Program-made: the position numbers and the translations under genes
Shown here: positions 1 to 8,890 of the stretch, one piece after another
Position numbering within the stretch: the stretch's first letter is position 1
Layout: the number at the start of each line of letters is the position of its first letter
Source: Arcobacteraceae bacterium
GTDB lineage: Bacteria > Campylobacterota > Campylobacteria > Campylobacterales > Arcobacteraceae
Assembly (NCBI GenBank): GCA_023138835.1
Contig: JAGLOP010000008.1
Coordinates: 65,149-103,096 of the forward strand
DNA length: 37,948 nt
Direction of reading: 5' to 3'
The notes under the pieces: model-generated
Seen by the model: the letters and a program-made list of their open reading frames with translations, nothing else
Databases searched by the model: none
What the model was told of the DNA's origin: nothing

Positions 1-1343
1 CCTATAAATGTGACAGAATTATATTGAGTTTTATCTACTATGGTTTTAGTGGCATAGATACCGGATGCGGGTAGTAAGAAATCATCACACTTTAAGTTCA
101 TAGTCGGTACAAACTGTTTTTTACCTAAACCTTGACCGGCAATTACCGTGCCGGTTATTTTGTACTCTTTATCTAAAAGAGTATTAGCAAGTTCAATCTC
201 TCCATTGCCTAGATAACTTCTTATTATTCGTGAATGAACAGCGATATTATTAAAACTGACTTCATCAACTACTTTCACTTCTGCATTAAATAGTTCTTTT
301 AGATGTTTGGTTGAATATTTTCTATTAGCTCCAAAATGGAAGTCATACCCTACAACTATTTTTTGTAAAGAAGGATATTCCTCTTTTAGCAGAGATATAA
401 ATTGAACGGCGTCAAGATGTTTAATATTTTCTAATGGATAATAAAATATAGGATAATTACTATATTCTTCTCGATAAGTTTTAGGAGAAAGACTGGCATA
501 GCCGGTTTCAATAACTACAATTGCCCCATTTTTATCAAGAGAGTTAAATAATGCTTGGTGAGCCAAATGCATACCGTCAAATCCACCTATTGCTATACTT
601 GTAATATTTTTTTTAATTTTTTTTGTATCCTCTTTAATAAAATAAAATAACTCTTCACTATTTCCATTTTTCCCTTTTAAGGTACTTATTTGACGATAAA
701 CTAATTTCCAGTTTAATTTAAAAGTTTCATCTATAAATTTTTTTATAACTTTTTTGACGGCATCAGTGTCTTGAACAACTCCTGCACGATTTCTTTTAAC
801 ATCAGCGCCTACTTCAAATTGCGGTTTAAATAAAATTACAATCTCTTTTTTTGCTAAATTATTAATTTGTTCTAAAATATTATGAATACTGATAAAAGAA
901 ACATCACAAGTGATAACATCATATTTTATATCACTTTTAAATTTTCTAATATCTGTATTTTCATACATTAATATTCTTTTATCATCTTTAATAGTATCGT
1001 GTAGTTGATTTGTTCCCACATCCACACATGTCACACTTTTAATACCTTTTTGAAGTAAGATTTGTGTAAAACCGCCGGTACTGCTTCCAATGTCCAGAGC
1101 AATTTTATCTTTAAGCTTTATCTCATTAAAATCTTCTAAAAAGTATTTTAATTTATAAGCTGCACGACTAACATAAAATTGCTCTTCTAATATTTCTAAA
1201 TTAATGTTTTTATCTTCTATTTTAAATGATGGTTTAGTTATAATACTACCGTTAATTTTAATTTTTTTGGCACTAATTAATTCTTGGGCTTTATTTCTGC
1301 TTTGAATATTATAGTGTTGTGTTAAATATATATCTAATCTCAT
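1..1343 (-). CDS. TlyA-type rRNA 2'-O-methyltransferase fused to RibF (riboflavin kinase/FAD synthetase), 3' end beyond window
   Basis: One uninterrupted frame runs from an ATG at 1343 to the left edge, 447 codons. Residues 1-60 form an S4-like RNA-binding domain (starts MRLDIYLTQHYNIQSRNKAQ). Next comes a Rossmann methyltransferase domain with the SAM motif LDIGSSTGGFTQ and a later TCDVSFIS motif, as in TlyA. From about residue 247 the FAD synthetase domain of RibF begins (IAIGGFDGMHLAHQ), followed by YDFHFGANRK and the start of the flavokinase domain (LLPASGIYA). TlyA and RibF are normally separate enzymes: 2'-O-methylation of rRNA, and FMN/FAD synthesis. No stop and no ATG, GTG or TTG lies between TlyA and the RibF motif, so a separate ribF start is not available. 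I followed the codons through the junction (540-780) without a break. The remaining flavokinase part lies outside the window. Confidence 0.9.
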   Translation of the reverse strand, partial: MRLDIYLTQHYNIQSRNKAQELISAKKIKINGSIITKPSFKIEDKNINLEILEEQFYVSRAAYKLKYFLEDFNEIKLKDKIALDIGSSTGGFTQILLQKGIKSVTCVDVGTNQLHDTIKDDKRILMYENTDIRKFKSDIKYDVITCDVSFISIHNILEQINNLAKKEIVILFKPQFEVGADVKRNRAGVVQDTDAVKKVIKKFIDETFKLNWKLVYRQISTLKGKNGNSEELFYFIKEDTKKIKKNITSIAIGGFDGMHLAHQALFNSLDKNGAIVVIETGYASLSPKTYREEYSNYPIFYYPLENIKHLDAVQFISLLKEEYPSLQKIVVGYDFHFGANRKYSTKHLKELFNAEVKVVDEVSFNNIAVHSRIIRSYLGNGEIELANTLLDKEYKITGTVIAGQGLGKKQFVPTMNLKCDDFLLPASGIYATKTIVDKTQYNSVTFI

Positions 1344-1356
1344 AGGGGAATTATAG

Positions 1357-1932
1357 TTGAAGTTTGTTCAAAAAGAGTTTAGTGCTACACTTGAAGTGAA
1401 AAAATCTAAATTTATAACTCATATATGTGCATATAATGATTTTGATAATATGATGGAAAGATTAAAAAATAAACATCCAAAAGCAAGACATTTTGTTTAT
1501 GCTTACAGGTTTTTAAATGAATTTGAACAAATTGTTGAAAACTGCAGTGATGATGGCGAACCAAAAGGTACAAGCGGACGACCATCTTTAAAAGTTTTAA
1601 ACGGAGCCGGTATTATAAACACTGGAGTTATTATAGTAAGATATTTTGGCGGTATTCGTTTGGGAACCGGCGGACTTGTTAAAGCTTACAGTGATGCAGT
1701 TAATTTAAGTTTACAAAATGCAGAGCTTTTAACTTATGAAAAGTTAGAAACTTTATCTTTAAAGCTTCCATACAGTAGTTTGGGACAAATTGAATATTTA
1801 GTTTCAAATTGTGAAATAACAATAAGTAATAAACAGTTCAAAACAGATGTAGTTTTAACTTTAACAGCAACAAATGAGAAGTTTAAAGTTTTAGAAAAAA
1901 AACTGCCAATAGAGGTAATTATAATAAAATGA
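1357..1932 (+). CDS. yigZ: IMPACT/YigZ family protein
   Basis: A 191-residue protein of the UPF0029/IMPACT (YigZ) family. The N-terminal half carries the family signature around residues 65-110, with DDGEPKGTSGRP followed by VRYFGGIRLGTGGLVKAY. The C-terminal half is the smaller DUF1949-like domain. In other bacteria and eukaryotes the family is linked to translation or ribosome-associated control, but the biochemical role is not settled. The start is TTG at 1357, preceded by AGGGG about nine bases upstream. That start lies only 13 bp from the divergent TlyA-RibF start, so promoters for one or both must lie inside the opposite gene. The stop overlaps the next gene by four bases (ATGA), suggesting translational coupling. 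Confidence 0.9.
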   Translation: MKFVQKEFSATLEVKKSKFITHICAYNDFDNMMERLKNKHPKARHFVYAYRFLNEFEQIVENCSDDGEPKGTSGRPSLKVLNGAGIINTGVIIVRYFGGIRLGTGGLVKAYSDAVNLSLQNAELLTYEKLETLSLKLPYSSLGQIEYLVSNCEITISNKQFKTDVVLTLTATNEKFKVLEKKLPIEVIIIK

Positions 1933-2375
1933 TGAGAAGAAAAGATATATTTAGTGATCAATTTGCAATATTTTCATTTTTTATTATAGTATCGCTGGTT
2001 AATATTATATCTTCTGTGCATTTTATCCCTATTATGTTTGCTGGAATTGTATTTATAGTTTTTAATGAACTTTTGCAAAAAAGATATTATTATTCTTTAT
2101 TTTGGATACTTTTAACTTTTTTGGTTATTGAAAATATACAAGGTTTTGGAACATTTAGTTTATTTTTTACTGCTTTGTTTATATATCTTTTTATTAAATC
2201 ATCAGTTGCTCATATATTTTCATCATCTGATTTGACTAAAAGTTTATATATAATTATATTTTATGTTAGTATGATTTTTGTATATAGTATTTTTAACGGC
2301 TTTAATATTTTAAGTTTATCAATTATTGCTATAAATATTATACTTGATATTATAATTGTAGGATTGTTTATATGA
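1929..2375 (+). CDS. Small polytopic membrane protein, probable MreD-like partner of PBP2
   Basis: A 148-residue, very hydrophobic protein with about five predicted membrane helices and short polar loops. It overlaps yigZ upstream and mrdA downstream by four bases each, so the three are translated as one unit. Size, topology and position directly before the elongation transpeptidase fit MreD or an MreD-like elongasome protein. No diagnostic motif is visible and MreD sequences diverge widely, so this is a contextual assignment. It could also be an unrelated Campylobacterota membrane protein. Confidence 0.55.
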   Translation: MMRRKDIFSDQFAIFSFFIIVSLVNIISSVHFIPIMFAGIVFIVFNELLQKRYYYSLFWILLTFLVIENIQGFGTFSLFFTALFIYLFIKSSVAHIFSSSDLTKSLYIIIFYVSMIFVYSIFNGFNILSLSIIAINIILDIIIVGLFI

Positions 2376-4162
2376 GAGTAAAATTTATTATATATTTTGT
2401 ATTGGCTATCTCTATGCTTTTATTGGGACGAGTTTATTTTTTAAGTATTAAATCAAACAGTTATTATGAACAACTTTCAAAACAAAATTATATTAAAAGA
2501 TTTTATGAAACTTCAGTAAGAGGACTTATAAAAGATAGAAATGGAAAATATTTAGCTGTTAATCATCTTGGATTTTCAATTTTAATTAAGCCGCATTTGA
2601 GAAACTATAAAAATACTTTAGAATTAGAAAAGACATGTAAAACTATAGAAAAATATTTTCCAAATTACAAATATGAAAAATTATTGAAAAAATATAAACA
2701 AAATGATTCTGCTTATAAACATGAATTTGTTACAGTTGTAGATTGGATTGCTTATGATGATTTTTTTAAGTTTTATTCTATATTTAATTTAAATAAAAAT
2801 ATAAAGATAAAAGCAGCATCAAAACGACATTATCCCTATAAAGATGTAGCTGGGCATATTATCGGATATGTTAATAAAACAACAAAAAAAGATATAATCA
2901 AAGATGAAAATGCAAAATATTATAATAAAAAGGGTAAAAGTGGTTTAGAACAATTTTATAACGATAAGTTAAGAGGAACTTTGGGATATCGTGATGTTAA
3001 GGTAAACTCACTTTATAAAGAAGTTGAGTTATTAAATGAATTAAAACCATCACAGAATAATGATATAACTACAACTATTGATATAGACTTACAACAATAT
3101 ATTCATAAACTTATGGATAAAAAAGCAGGTGCTGTTATTGTTATGGATGTAAACAATGGTGAAATACTAGCAGCAGGTAGTTTCCCTGAATTTGATAATA
3201 ATTTATTTGTGACTGGAATTAGTACAAAAGAATGGAAAAAGATTATTAACGATTTTAATCATCCCTTTACAAATAAACTAACCCGTGGTTTATATCCTCC
3301 AGGTTCAGTTATTAAAATGGGAGTTGCCTTATCTTTTATGGAACATGATAAGAGGCATAGAAATTTTGAAGTTTATTGTACCGGGTCATTACCTTTGGGG
3401 CAAAGAAATTTTAGATGTTGGAAAGAAAAGGGACATAAAAGAGTTGGATTTACTAAAGCTATACGGGAAAGTTGTGATGATTTCTTTTATAAAGGCAGTT
3501 TAAAAGTTGGTATCAATAAAATTGCTCACACACTTGATAAGTTTGGTATTGGGCATAAAACAGGTATCGATCAACCAAGTGAAGCTTATGGTGTAAATCC
3601 AAATAAGCAATGGAAAAAGATAAAATACAAACAACCTTGGTATGTAGGGGAAACTGTTGTATCTTCTATAGGACAAGGATTTATTTTAGTAACTCCTATG
3701 CAAATAGCACGATATACAGCATCACTTGCAACTTCAAGTTTACCAACTCCACATTTGTTAAAAGAAGATTATTTGATTAACAATACTGATTTAAATATTA
3801 CACAAAAAGATTTAAAATTGGTGCAAAAAGGTATGTACCATGTTTGTAATGTGGCAGGTGGAACAGCTGTAAATCATATAAAGTCTAAAGTTACAGTTGC
3901 CGGTAAAACGGGAACAGCACAAGTTGTCAGTATCCCTCAATCTGAGAAAAAAAGAATGAAAGAGCATGAATTGGAATATTTTAAAAGGTCACATGCTTGG
4001 CTTACAACCTATGCTCCATATAGAAATCCGAAATATGTTGTAACAGTTATGGTAGAACATGGTGGTCATGGTGGTAGTGCGGCAGGTAATATGGTGAGTA
4101 AAATATATGATAAATTATACGAATTAGGTTATTTGAGTAAAAAAGATATCAAAAGACGATAA
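2372..4162 (+). CDS. mrdA: Penicillin-binding protein 2 (class B transpeptidase of the elongasome)
   Basis: A 596-residue class B PBP. One N-terminal membrane anchor (about residues 5-25) precedes a dimerisation domain with the RGLIKDRNGKYLAVN motif, then the transpeptidase domain. The three active-site motifs are present: SVIK with the nucleophile S312 and K315, SCD at 367-369 (the SxN-type motif with Asp), and KTG at 512-514 (AGKTGTAQ). The protein cross-links peptidoglycan during side-wall synthesis together with RodA and MreCD. It starts at an ATG overlapping the upstream membrane-protein gene. Length is ordinary for the family. An 86-bp gap then separates it from the HU gene. Confidence 0.96.
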   Translation: MRVKFIIYFVLAISMLLLGRVYFLSIKSNSYYEQLSKQNYIKRFYETSVRGLIKDRNGKYLAVNHLGFSILIKPHLRNYKNTLELEKTCKTIEKYFPNYKYEKLLKKYKQNDSAYKHEFVTVVDWIAYDDFFKFYSIFNLNKNIKIKAASKRHYPYKDVAGHIIGYVNKTTKKDIIKDENAKYYNKKGKSGLEQFYNDKLRGTLGYRDVKVNSLYKEVELLNELKPSQNNDITTTIDIDLQQYIHKLMDKKAGAVIVMDVNNGEILAAGSFPEFDNNLFVTGISTKEWKKIINDFNHPFTNKLTRGLYPPGSVIKMGVALSFMEHDKRHRNFEVYCTGSLPLGQRNFRCWKEKGHKRVGFTKAIRESCDDFFYKGSLKVGINKIAHTLDKFGIGHKTGIDQPSEAYGVNPNKQWKKIKYKQPWYVGETVVSSIGQGFILVTPMQIARYTASLATSSLPTPHLLKEDYLINNTDLNITQKDLKLVQKGMYHVCNVAGGTAVNHIKSKVTVAGKTGTAQVVSIPQSEKKRMKEHELEYFKRSHAWLTTYAPYRNPKYVVTVMVEHGGHGGSAAGNMVSKIYDKLYELGYLSKKDIKRR

Positions 4163-4189
4163 AAGTTTTAAAATTAATTCAAAAAAAAG

Positions 4190-4240
4190 CTTTAAACACT
4201 AATATTTATGCTATACTTCTTACAATTTTAAAAAAAAGGA
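4190..4240 (+). promoter_or_regulatory. Candidate promoter and ribosome binding site of the HU gene
   Basis: In the 86-bp gap before the HU gene, TATACT at 4212-4217 is a good sigma-70 -10 box. The -35 region is weak (CTTTAAA near 4190) and lies in A/T-rich DNA, as usual in Campylobacterota. AAGGA at 4236-4240 sits eight bases before the ATG. The assignment is by pattern only. Confidence 0.5.
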
Positions 4241-4248
4241 CATAAACT

Positions 4249-4521
4249 ATGAATAAAGCAGAATTAATTGAAGCAATAGCTTCAAAATCGGGATTAACAA
4301 AAAAAGACGCTGGTGCAGCATTAGATGCATTTACTGCGACTGTAACTGAGACATTAGCTAAGAAAGAAACTGTAGCATTAATTGGTTTTGGTACATTTGC
4401 TACATCTGAAAGAGCAGCAAGAGACGGTGTTAACCCTTCAACAGGTGCTAAAATTAAAATTGCAGCTACAACTGTTGCTAAATTTAAAGTTGGTGCTAAA
4501 TTAAAAGAAGCTGTTAAGTAG
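4249..4521 (+). CDS. hup: HU-family DNA-binding protein
   Basis: A 90-residue histone-like protein with the HU/IHF fold: helical N-terminus MNKAELIEAIASKSGLTKKD, the GFGTF turn at residues 46-50, and the DNA-binding arm containing NPSTG near residue 63. The arm has GVNPSTG where HU usually has GRNPxTG, so one common arginine is replaced by valine. It compacts and bends nucleoid DNA as a dimer. It is a single-gene unit with its own promoter and a strong terminator. Codons are biased toward abundant GCT/GCA/AAA types, consistent with high expression. Confidence 0.95.
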   Translation: MNKAELIEAIASKSGLTKKDAGAALDAFTATVTETLAKKETVALIGFGTFATSERAARDGVNPSTGAKIKIAATTVAKFKVGAKLKEAVK

Positions 4522-4538
4522 TCTTAACTAATCTTTGT

Positions 4539-4577
4539 AAAAAAGGGGTGGAAGCATAAAGCTTCTACCCCTTTTTT
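4539..4577. terminator. Bidirectional intrinsic terminator between hup and dus
   Basis: A 17-bp stem with one G-T wobble: AAAAAAGGGGTGGAAGC (4539-4555), loop ATAAA, then GCTTCTACCCCTTTTTT (4561-4577). The outer A6/T6 tracts give a U-run in both directions, so it can end the rightward HU transcript and the leftward dus transcript. The dus stop codon starts three bases beyond the stem. Confidence 0.9.
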
Positions 4578-4579
4578 AA

Positions 4580-5515
4580 TTAGAAAAAGTTATTAATTAA
4601 ATCTCTAACAGCATTTACATCTGTAATACTATTTACTTGTTGTCTAAATTCGTTGGCATTTTTATATCCTTTAGAGTAAGTATGTAAGTGTTTTCTAAAC
4701 ATTACAACTCCATATTCTTTATAATGCTTTATCATAGCATCGAAATGTTCTAAAATAATTTGTTTTTTAAGTTCAAATGAAACTTCAAAATTTCCAGAAG
4801 CTATTTGATGAAAAATCCAAGGTTTGCCAATAGCTCCTCGTCCTATCATAACACCGTCAGCTTTTGTATATTCTAGTACTTGCTGAGCTTTTTTAAAATC
4901 AGTTATATCACCATTTGCAATAACTGGAATACTAACTGCTTCTTTAATAGCCTTAATTGCATCATAATCAACAGGAGCTTTATATGCACCTTTTTTAGTT
5001 CTTCCATGAACTGCAATCATATCAGCGCCGCAATCTTCTACTGTTTTTGCAATATCTACAGGAATCTTTTCATCAATTCCTATTCTAATTTTGGCAGTTG
5101 TATATTGTTTATTTGAGTACTTTTTAATTGTTGATAAAATTTCTTTTAGGCGTGGTAAATCTCCTAATAAATTTGAACCACTTCCATGATTAAAAACTTT
5201 AGGTGCCGGACAGCCGCAATTTAAATCAATTCCATCAATTCCATCAATCTCATTTAGTTTTTCAACAGCCAATCTTATTATATTAGGATCACTTCCTGAT
5301 AATTGTACAAAATATGGATCTTCATTTGGAGCTTTTTTAAGCATTTTATATGTTTTTTCAGAATTATAAGCTAGAGCATTTGAACTTATCATTTCACTGA
5401 TAGTTAAATCAACTCCAAAATCTTTAACAACAGAACGAAAAGGTAAATCTGTATATCCAGCCAGTGGTGCTAATACCACCAGCGGTCTTGAAAAGTCTAG
5501 TTTTTTTACAAACAT
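4580..5515 (-). CDS. dus: tRNA-dihydrouridine synthase (DusB type)
   Basis: A 311-residue FMN-dependent TIM-barrel enzyme that reduces uridines in tRNA. Visible motifs: LAPLAGYTDLPFR at the N-terminus (flavin-binding strand), LNCGCPAPKV with the catalytic cysteine (C102), KIRIGID near 142-148, VHGRTKKG (169-176) and IANGDI plus MIGRGAIGKPW for FMN phosphate binding. The pattern is closest to DusB. It is the last gene of a leftward cluster and ends at the shared terminator. A 20-bp gap separates it from the next gene upstream, so co-transcription is likely. Confidence 0.93.
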   Translation of the reverse strand: MFVKKLDFSRPLVVLAPLAGYTDLPFRSVVKDFGVDLTISEMISSNALAYNSEKTYKMLKKAPNEDPYFVQLSGSDPNIIRLAVEKLNEIDGIDGIDLNCGCPAPKVFNHGSGSNLLGDLPRLKEILSTIKKYSNKQYTTAKIRIGIDEKIPVDIAKTVEDCGADMIAVHGRTKKGAYKAPVDYDAIKAIKEAVSIPVIANGDITDFKKAQQVLEYTKADGVMIGRGAIGKPWIFHQIASGNFEVSFELKKQIILEHFDAMIKHYKEYGVVMFRKHLHTYSKGYKNANEFRQQVNSITDVNAVRDLINNFF

Positions 5516-5535
5516 TTAGTGAGTAAAAATCTTAT

Positions 5536-6546
5536 TTAAAGAAAAGTATCTAACGGATAATGCTTTCCGGCATCTCGTAAATCTAAATATGCTTTATAAA
5601 CTGCGTATTCATCTTTTTGACTATTAATTAAAATTTCTCTCATATCATCAATCATCTCATATTCACTTAAAACATATAGATAACATTGGGTATATTTTTC
5701 ATCATATGTCAGTAAGTCTTCAAATAATTTCATTAATCGTTCCGGTGAAAATGATTCTTTATATGCTTTTATAACTTCGATTAAATCACTGGAAGTTAAA
5801 TCTATTTTAACAATCATATTTAATAAAGCTTCATTATCAAGTGCAAATTGACTATCTTCTTTACTGTCTTTTTGAATTAAAGCTTTGAACATATTTGAAT
5901 CTAAATTAATATCAGATAATAATTTTTTAATTGTTGTCATAGATTTAGTAGTTAAAGCTTTGATAAATGCAGCACTTACAATATCTTGAGAATAAGAGTT
6001 TGGTTTTTTAATAATTTCCAGGGCAAAGTTATCATCTATATCTATTTTATTTTTAATATTCTGTTCCATTATAATATTTTTATTTGAAAGCCTCAAATCT
6101 TTATCAGATATATACTTCCCACCATTAATATTTATAATTTGTCCAGCTGTTTCTTGGATATCTTTGTTTGTTGTTGTAAAATCTGTATTTGTTATTTTAA
6201 AGTCAATTTGTTTTAAAATATCTCCAATCTCTTTAATCTCTTTATTTTTAAAAGTTTGAGTTGGTGTTTCTCCTAAAAGTCTTTTATTTATAAGTGATAT
6301 TAAATTTTCACTATCTTTTTGAATACCTCGTGCCACTAAAAAATTTCTAAGACTATAAAAAATCATATGAACTAAAGTTGCAATAAATAAAGCTATAGCA
6401 GGAGCAATAATCCATACGGCAATCGGTAAAATAAAAGCTTTATCTAATATCTCTATTCTATAATCACCAGATTCTATGCTAAATACATATCCTGCAATAG
6501 CTATAATTAGTATTAGCGATGCTATTATATATTTTTTAATACCCAT
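5536..6546 (-). CDS. Conserved two-TM membrane protein of unknown function
   Basis: A 336-residue protein that I do not recognise by function. Two membrane helices lie in the first 65 residues (about 5-24 and 38-60), followed by a long hydrophilic, mostly helical region rich in Ile, Lys and Asp, predicted to be cytoplasmic. No enzymatic motif is visible. It lies between dus and the dksA-like gene, with gaps of 20 and 10 bp, so it is part of the operon. From memory, a membrane protein sits at the same place in Campylobacter jejuni (Cj0124c, between a dus gene and dksA). Conserved position suggests a core role, but the role is unknown. Confidence 0.8.
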   Translation of the reverse strand: MGIKKYIIASLILIIAIAGYVFSIESGDYRIEILDKAFILPIAVWIIAPAIALFIATLVHMIFYSLRNFLVARGIQKDSENLISLINKRLLGETPTQTFKNKEIKEIGDILKQIDFKITNTDFTTTNKDIQETAGQIININGGKYISDKDLRLSNKNIIMEQNIKNKIDIDDNFALEIIKKPNSYSQDIVSAAFIKALTTKSMTTIKKLLSDINLDSNMFKALIQKDSKEDSQFALDNEALLNMIVKIDLTSSDLIEVIKAYKESFSPERLMKLFEDLLTYDEKYTQCYLYVLSEYEMIDDMREILINSQKDEYAVYKAYLDLRDAGKHYPLDTFL

Positions 6547-6556
6547 TTCTTATCCT

Positions 6557-6913
6557 TTAATTGTTGTTTTCTTCGTATATCTCTCTACATGGTGTACAGT
6601 ACTTGGCAAATGGTTTTGCTTTAAGTCTTCCCAATGCAATATCTTCGTCACACATTTGACATACACCATATGTACCATCTTCAATAGTTTTAATTGCTGT
6701 TTCAATTTCTAATAACTCGGCACTTTGCTGAACTGCAATAATTTCTGATGTGAAACTATCACTGCTGGCTTCTGCAAAATCTAAATCATCCTTGCAATCC
6801 ATATTTTTTAATTTTGATATGTTGTCTTTACTATCTTCTATATTACTTTGAATTACTGCTTGTCTCTCAATTAAAATCTCTTTTAATTCCCTAACTTGTT
6901 TCTTTGAAGCCAA
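6557..6913 (-). CDS. dksA: DksA/TraR-family C4 zinc-finger protein
   Basis: A 118-residue protein with an N-terminal coiled-coil hairpin and a C-terminal four-cysteine zinc finger: CQMC near residue 92 and CTPC near residue 111. The acidic tip typical of DksA (D-x-x-D-x-A) is visible as DDLDFAEAS around residues 41-49. DksA proteins enter the RNA polymerase secondary channel and work with ppGpp on promoters of the translation machinery. It is shorter than E. coli DksA (151 residues), as is usual for the Campylobacterota version. It is followed downstream by the unknown membrane protein. Confidence 0.88.
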   Translation of the reverse strand: MASKKQVRELKEILIERQAVIQSNIEDSKDNISKLKNMDCKDDLDFAEASSDSFTSEIIAVQQSAELLEIETAIKTIEDGTYGVCQMCDEDIALGRLKAKPFAKYCTPCREIYEENNN

Positions 6914-6967
6914 TTGTTATTCCTAATGTTTTTTTAATTTCAGAAATTTTATCTAAATTTTACTAAA

Positions 6968-7423
6968 TTACTTATGATAAGGATGGTTATTTGATATACA
7001 TAGTCCGCGAAATATTTGTTCAAGTAAAACTATATTGGCTATTTTATGCGCCATAGTTAAAGCACTTAAGCTTATAACCTTATCACATTGATTTAAAAAA
7101 TCTCTTTCAAATCCAAATGCACCACCTATAAAGAAGTTAATATTTATCTTATCTTCAAGTATTTTACTAAATTTAAAACTATCTATTTTTTCACCCTTTA
7201 CATCAAGGGCAATATTATATCCGTTTAATTTCAGTTTAAAAACTTCACTATAAGATTTTTGTGCTTCTCTTTCTCCTATTGTTTGTGCTTTTGATATTTG
7301 TTTGTTAAAAAGATTATGAATCTCCACTTTTGCATATTTCTTTGACATCTTAATAAAATTTGATATTAACGGTTCAAACTCATCTTTGTCATTTTTTGCT
7401 ATTTGATATATGTTTATCTTCAC
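6968..7423 (-). CDS. rlmH: 23S rRNA pseudouridine-1915 N3-methyltransferase
   Basis: A 151-residue SPOUT-class methyltransferase. The C-terminal knot region is clear: FFIGGAFGF near residue 97, then LSALTMAHKIANIVLLEQIF and the terminal HPYHK, as in RlmH/YbeA. It methylates pseudouridine 1915 in helix 69 of 23S rRNA using S-adenosylmethionine. Its start overlaps the stop of the thiE-like gene by four bases. The family's IGGPxG loop reads IGGAFGF here, a mild variant. Confidence 0.93.
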   Translation of the reverse strand: MKINIYQIAKNDKDEFEPLISNFIKMSKKYAKVEIHNLFNKQISKAQTIGEREAQKSYSEVFKLKLNGYNIALDVKGEKIDSFKFSKILEDKININFFIGGAFGFERDFLNQCDKVISLSALTMAHKIANIVLLEQIFRGLCISNNHPYHK

Positions 7424-8001
7424 TTTAAAAGTCCACTTCCAATAACATTATAAGTAATATTAGGAATCTTATCATCAATTCTAACTCCACCTATGGCACC
7501 AACAGGATGCTTTGATATTTGTGCCAAATATGAGATTTTATCTCCTAAAAGATTTGTAATATCTTTTGTTGAAGTATTGCGATATGCACCTAATCCAATA
7601 TAATCTAAAGGAAGATTATTTGCTTCTAAGATTTCAACTTCATTATGAGTTGAAAGTCCAAATATTTTAGTGGGATATTTTTTTCGTAAAAATTTAATTA
7701 AAAATTCTTTATTTGTCAATTTGAAATTTATAATTAAACTTTCAATATCTTCTTGTCCTAAATGTAATCCATCTGCAAATTCTAAAAGTTCAAGATTGTC
7801 ATTTATTATAATTGGTATATTTGTATTTGATTTTAAAAAGATTAAGTTTTGTTTTTGTATTTCAAAAGAATTTACTTTATCTCTATATTGAATATAAATA
7901 ATATTATACTGTTTTATATGCTTAAGATATTGTGATAAAGAAAAATTAAACTTTGTTAAAATTCCCCAATCACATAAAGCATAAATTTTATTATGCAACA
8001 T
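7420..8001 (-). CDS. thiE: Thiamine-phosphate synthase-like protein (ThiE/TenI family)
   Basis: A 193-residue TIM-barrel protein, slightly short for ThiE (about 205-215). It shows the family motifs: IQYRDK (about 37-42, the Q-R-K diphosphate/pyrimidine site), INDN and DGLHLGQED near residues 65-84, GLSTHN (about 115), DYIGLGA (about 133) and VGAIGGV near the end. ThiE joins HMP-pyrophosphate with the thiazole phosphate to make thiamine phosphate; TenI-type paralogues are aromatases. It overlaps accD by 11 bases and rlmH by four. No other thiamine gene is nearby, so a TenI-like or divergent role cannot be excluded. Confidence 0.78.
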   Translation of the reverse strand: MLHNKIYALCDWGILTKFNFSLSQYLKHIKQYNIIYIQYRDKVNSFEIQKQNLIFLKSNTNIPIIINDNLELLEFADGLHLGQEDIESLIINFKLTNKEFLIKFLRKKYPTKIFGLSTHNEVEILEANNLPLDYIGLGAYRNTSTKDITNLLGDKISYLAQISKHPVGAIGGVRIDDKIPNITYNVIGSGLLK

Positions 8002-8863
8002 CTTTATAAAACATTTTTAATAAATCAGACAAAGTTTTCTTCATATCATTTCTATCAGTAATCATATCAATACTTCCATGTTCTAATAAAAATTCAGCTC
8101 TTTGAAAACCATCCGGTAAATCTTTACCAATAGTTTGTTTAATTACTCTTGCACCTGCAAAGCCAATTAAAGCACCAGGTTCTGCAATAATAATATCACC
8201 CAAAAATGCAAATGATGCAGATACACCACCAAATGTAGGATCTGTTAAAATTGAGATAAAGGGAAGCCCTGCATTATCAAGTTTTCGTAAAGCCGCTGAA
8301 GTTTTGGCCATTTGCATTAAGCTAAATGTGCTTTCTTGCATTCGTGCACCTCCGCTGGCACTTATGATAATAACACCTTGATTTTTCTCACAAGCTCTAT
8401 TACATGCCCGAACAATCTTTTCACCTTCAACAGAGCCTAAACTTCCACCTAAAAATGCAAAATCAAATACTACTAGTTGAACAGCAATACCGTTTATAGA
8501 ACATTCTCCACTTACAACTGATGAAGTTCTTCCTGTTTTATGTAAAGCTTCTTCCAGCCGTTTTTGATAAGATTTACTATCAACAAATCTTAATGGGTCT
8601 GTTGGTTGTAACTCCCCGTCAAGCTCAATAAAACTATCTTTATCTGAAAGAAGTTCAATTCGTTTTTTTGCGCCGATTCTCATATGATAATTACATTTAG
8701 GACAAATATGGTTTAAATTTTCAACTTCTTTAAAAAACATCATAGAACTACAAGATGGACATTTAATCCAGTGACTTTGTGTTTGAATAAGTTCCGCGTT
8801 CTGCTTCTGTCCTTTTTGAGTAATTTCTGATTTTATTTTATTAAAAAAGTTTTTTAAATCCAT
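7991..8863 (-). CDS. accD: Acetyl-CoA carboxylase carboxyltransferase beta subunit
   Basis: A 290-residue protein. The N-terminal zinc ribbon (CPSC near 35-38 and CPKC near 54-57) precedes a crotonase-like carboxyltransferase domain with the SGGARMQES motif near residue 170 and [13 protein letters not shown] near residue 213. With AccA it transfers the carboxyl group from biotin to acetyl-CoA, making malonyl-CoA for fatty-acid synthesis. It follows metK with a 27-bp gap and overlaps the thiE-like gene, so metK-accD-thiE-rlmH-dksA may be read together. Confidence 0.96.
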   Translation of the reverse strand: MDLKNFFNKIKSEITQKGQKQNAELIQTQSHWIKCPSCSSMMFFKEVENLNHICPKCNYHMRIGAKKRIELLSDKDSFIELDGELQPTDPLRFVDSKSYQKRLEEALHKTGRTSSVVSGECSINGIAVQLVVFDFAFLGGSLGSVEGEKIVRACNRACEKNQGVIIISASGGARMQESTFSLMQMAKTSAALRKLDNAGLPFISILTDPTFGGVSASFAFLGDIIIAEPGALIGFAGARVIKQTIGKDLPDGFQRAEFLLEHGSIDMITDRNDMKKTLSDLLKMFYKDVA

Positions 8864-8890
8864 TGTTAATCCTTATTAAATTTATTTATT

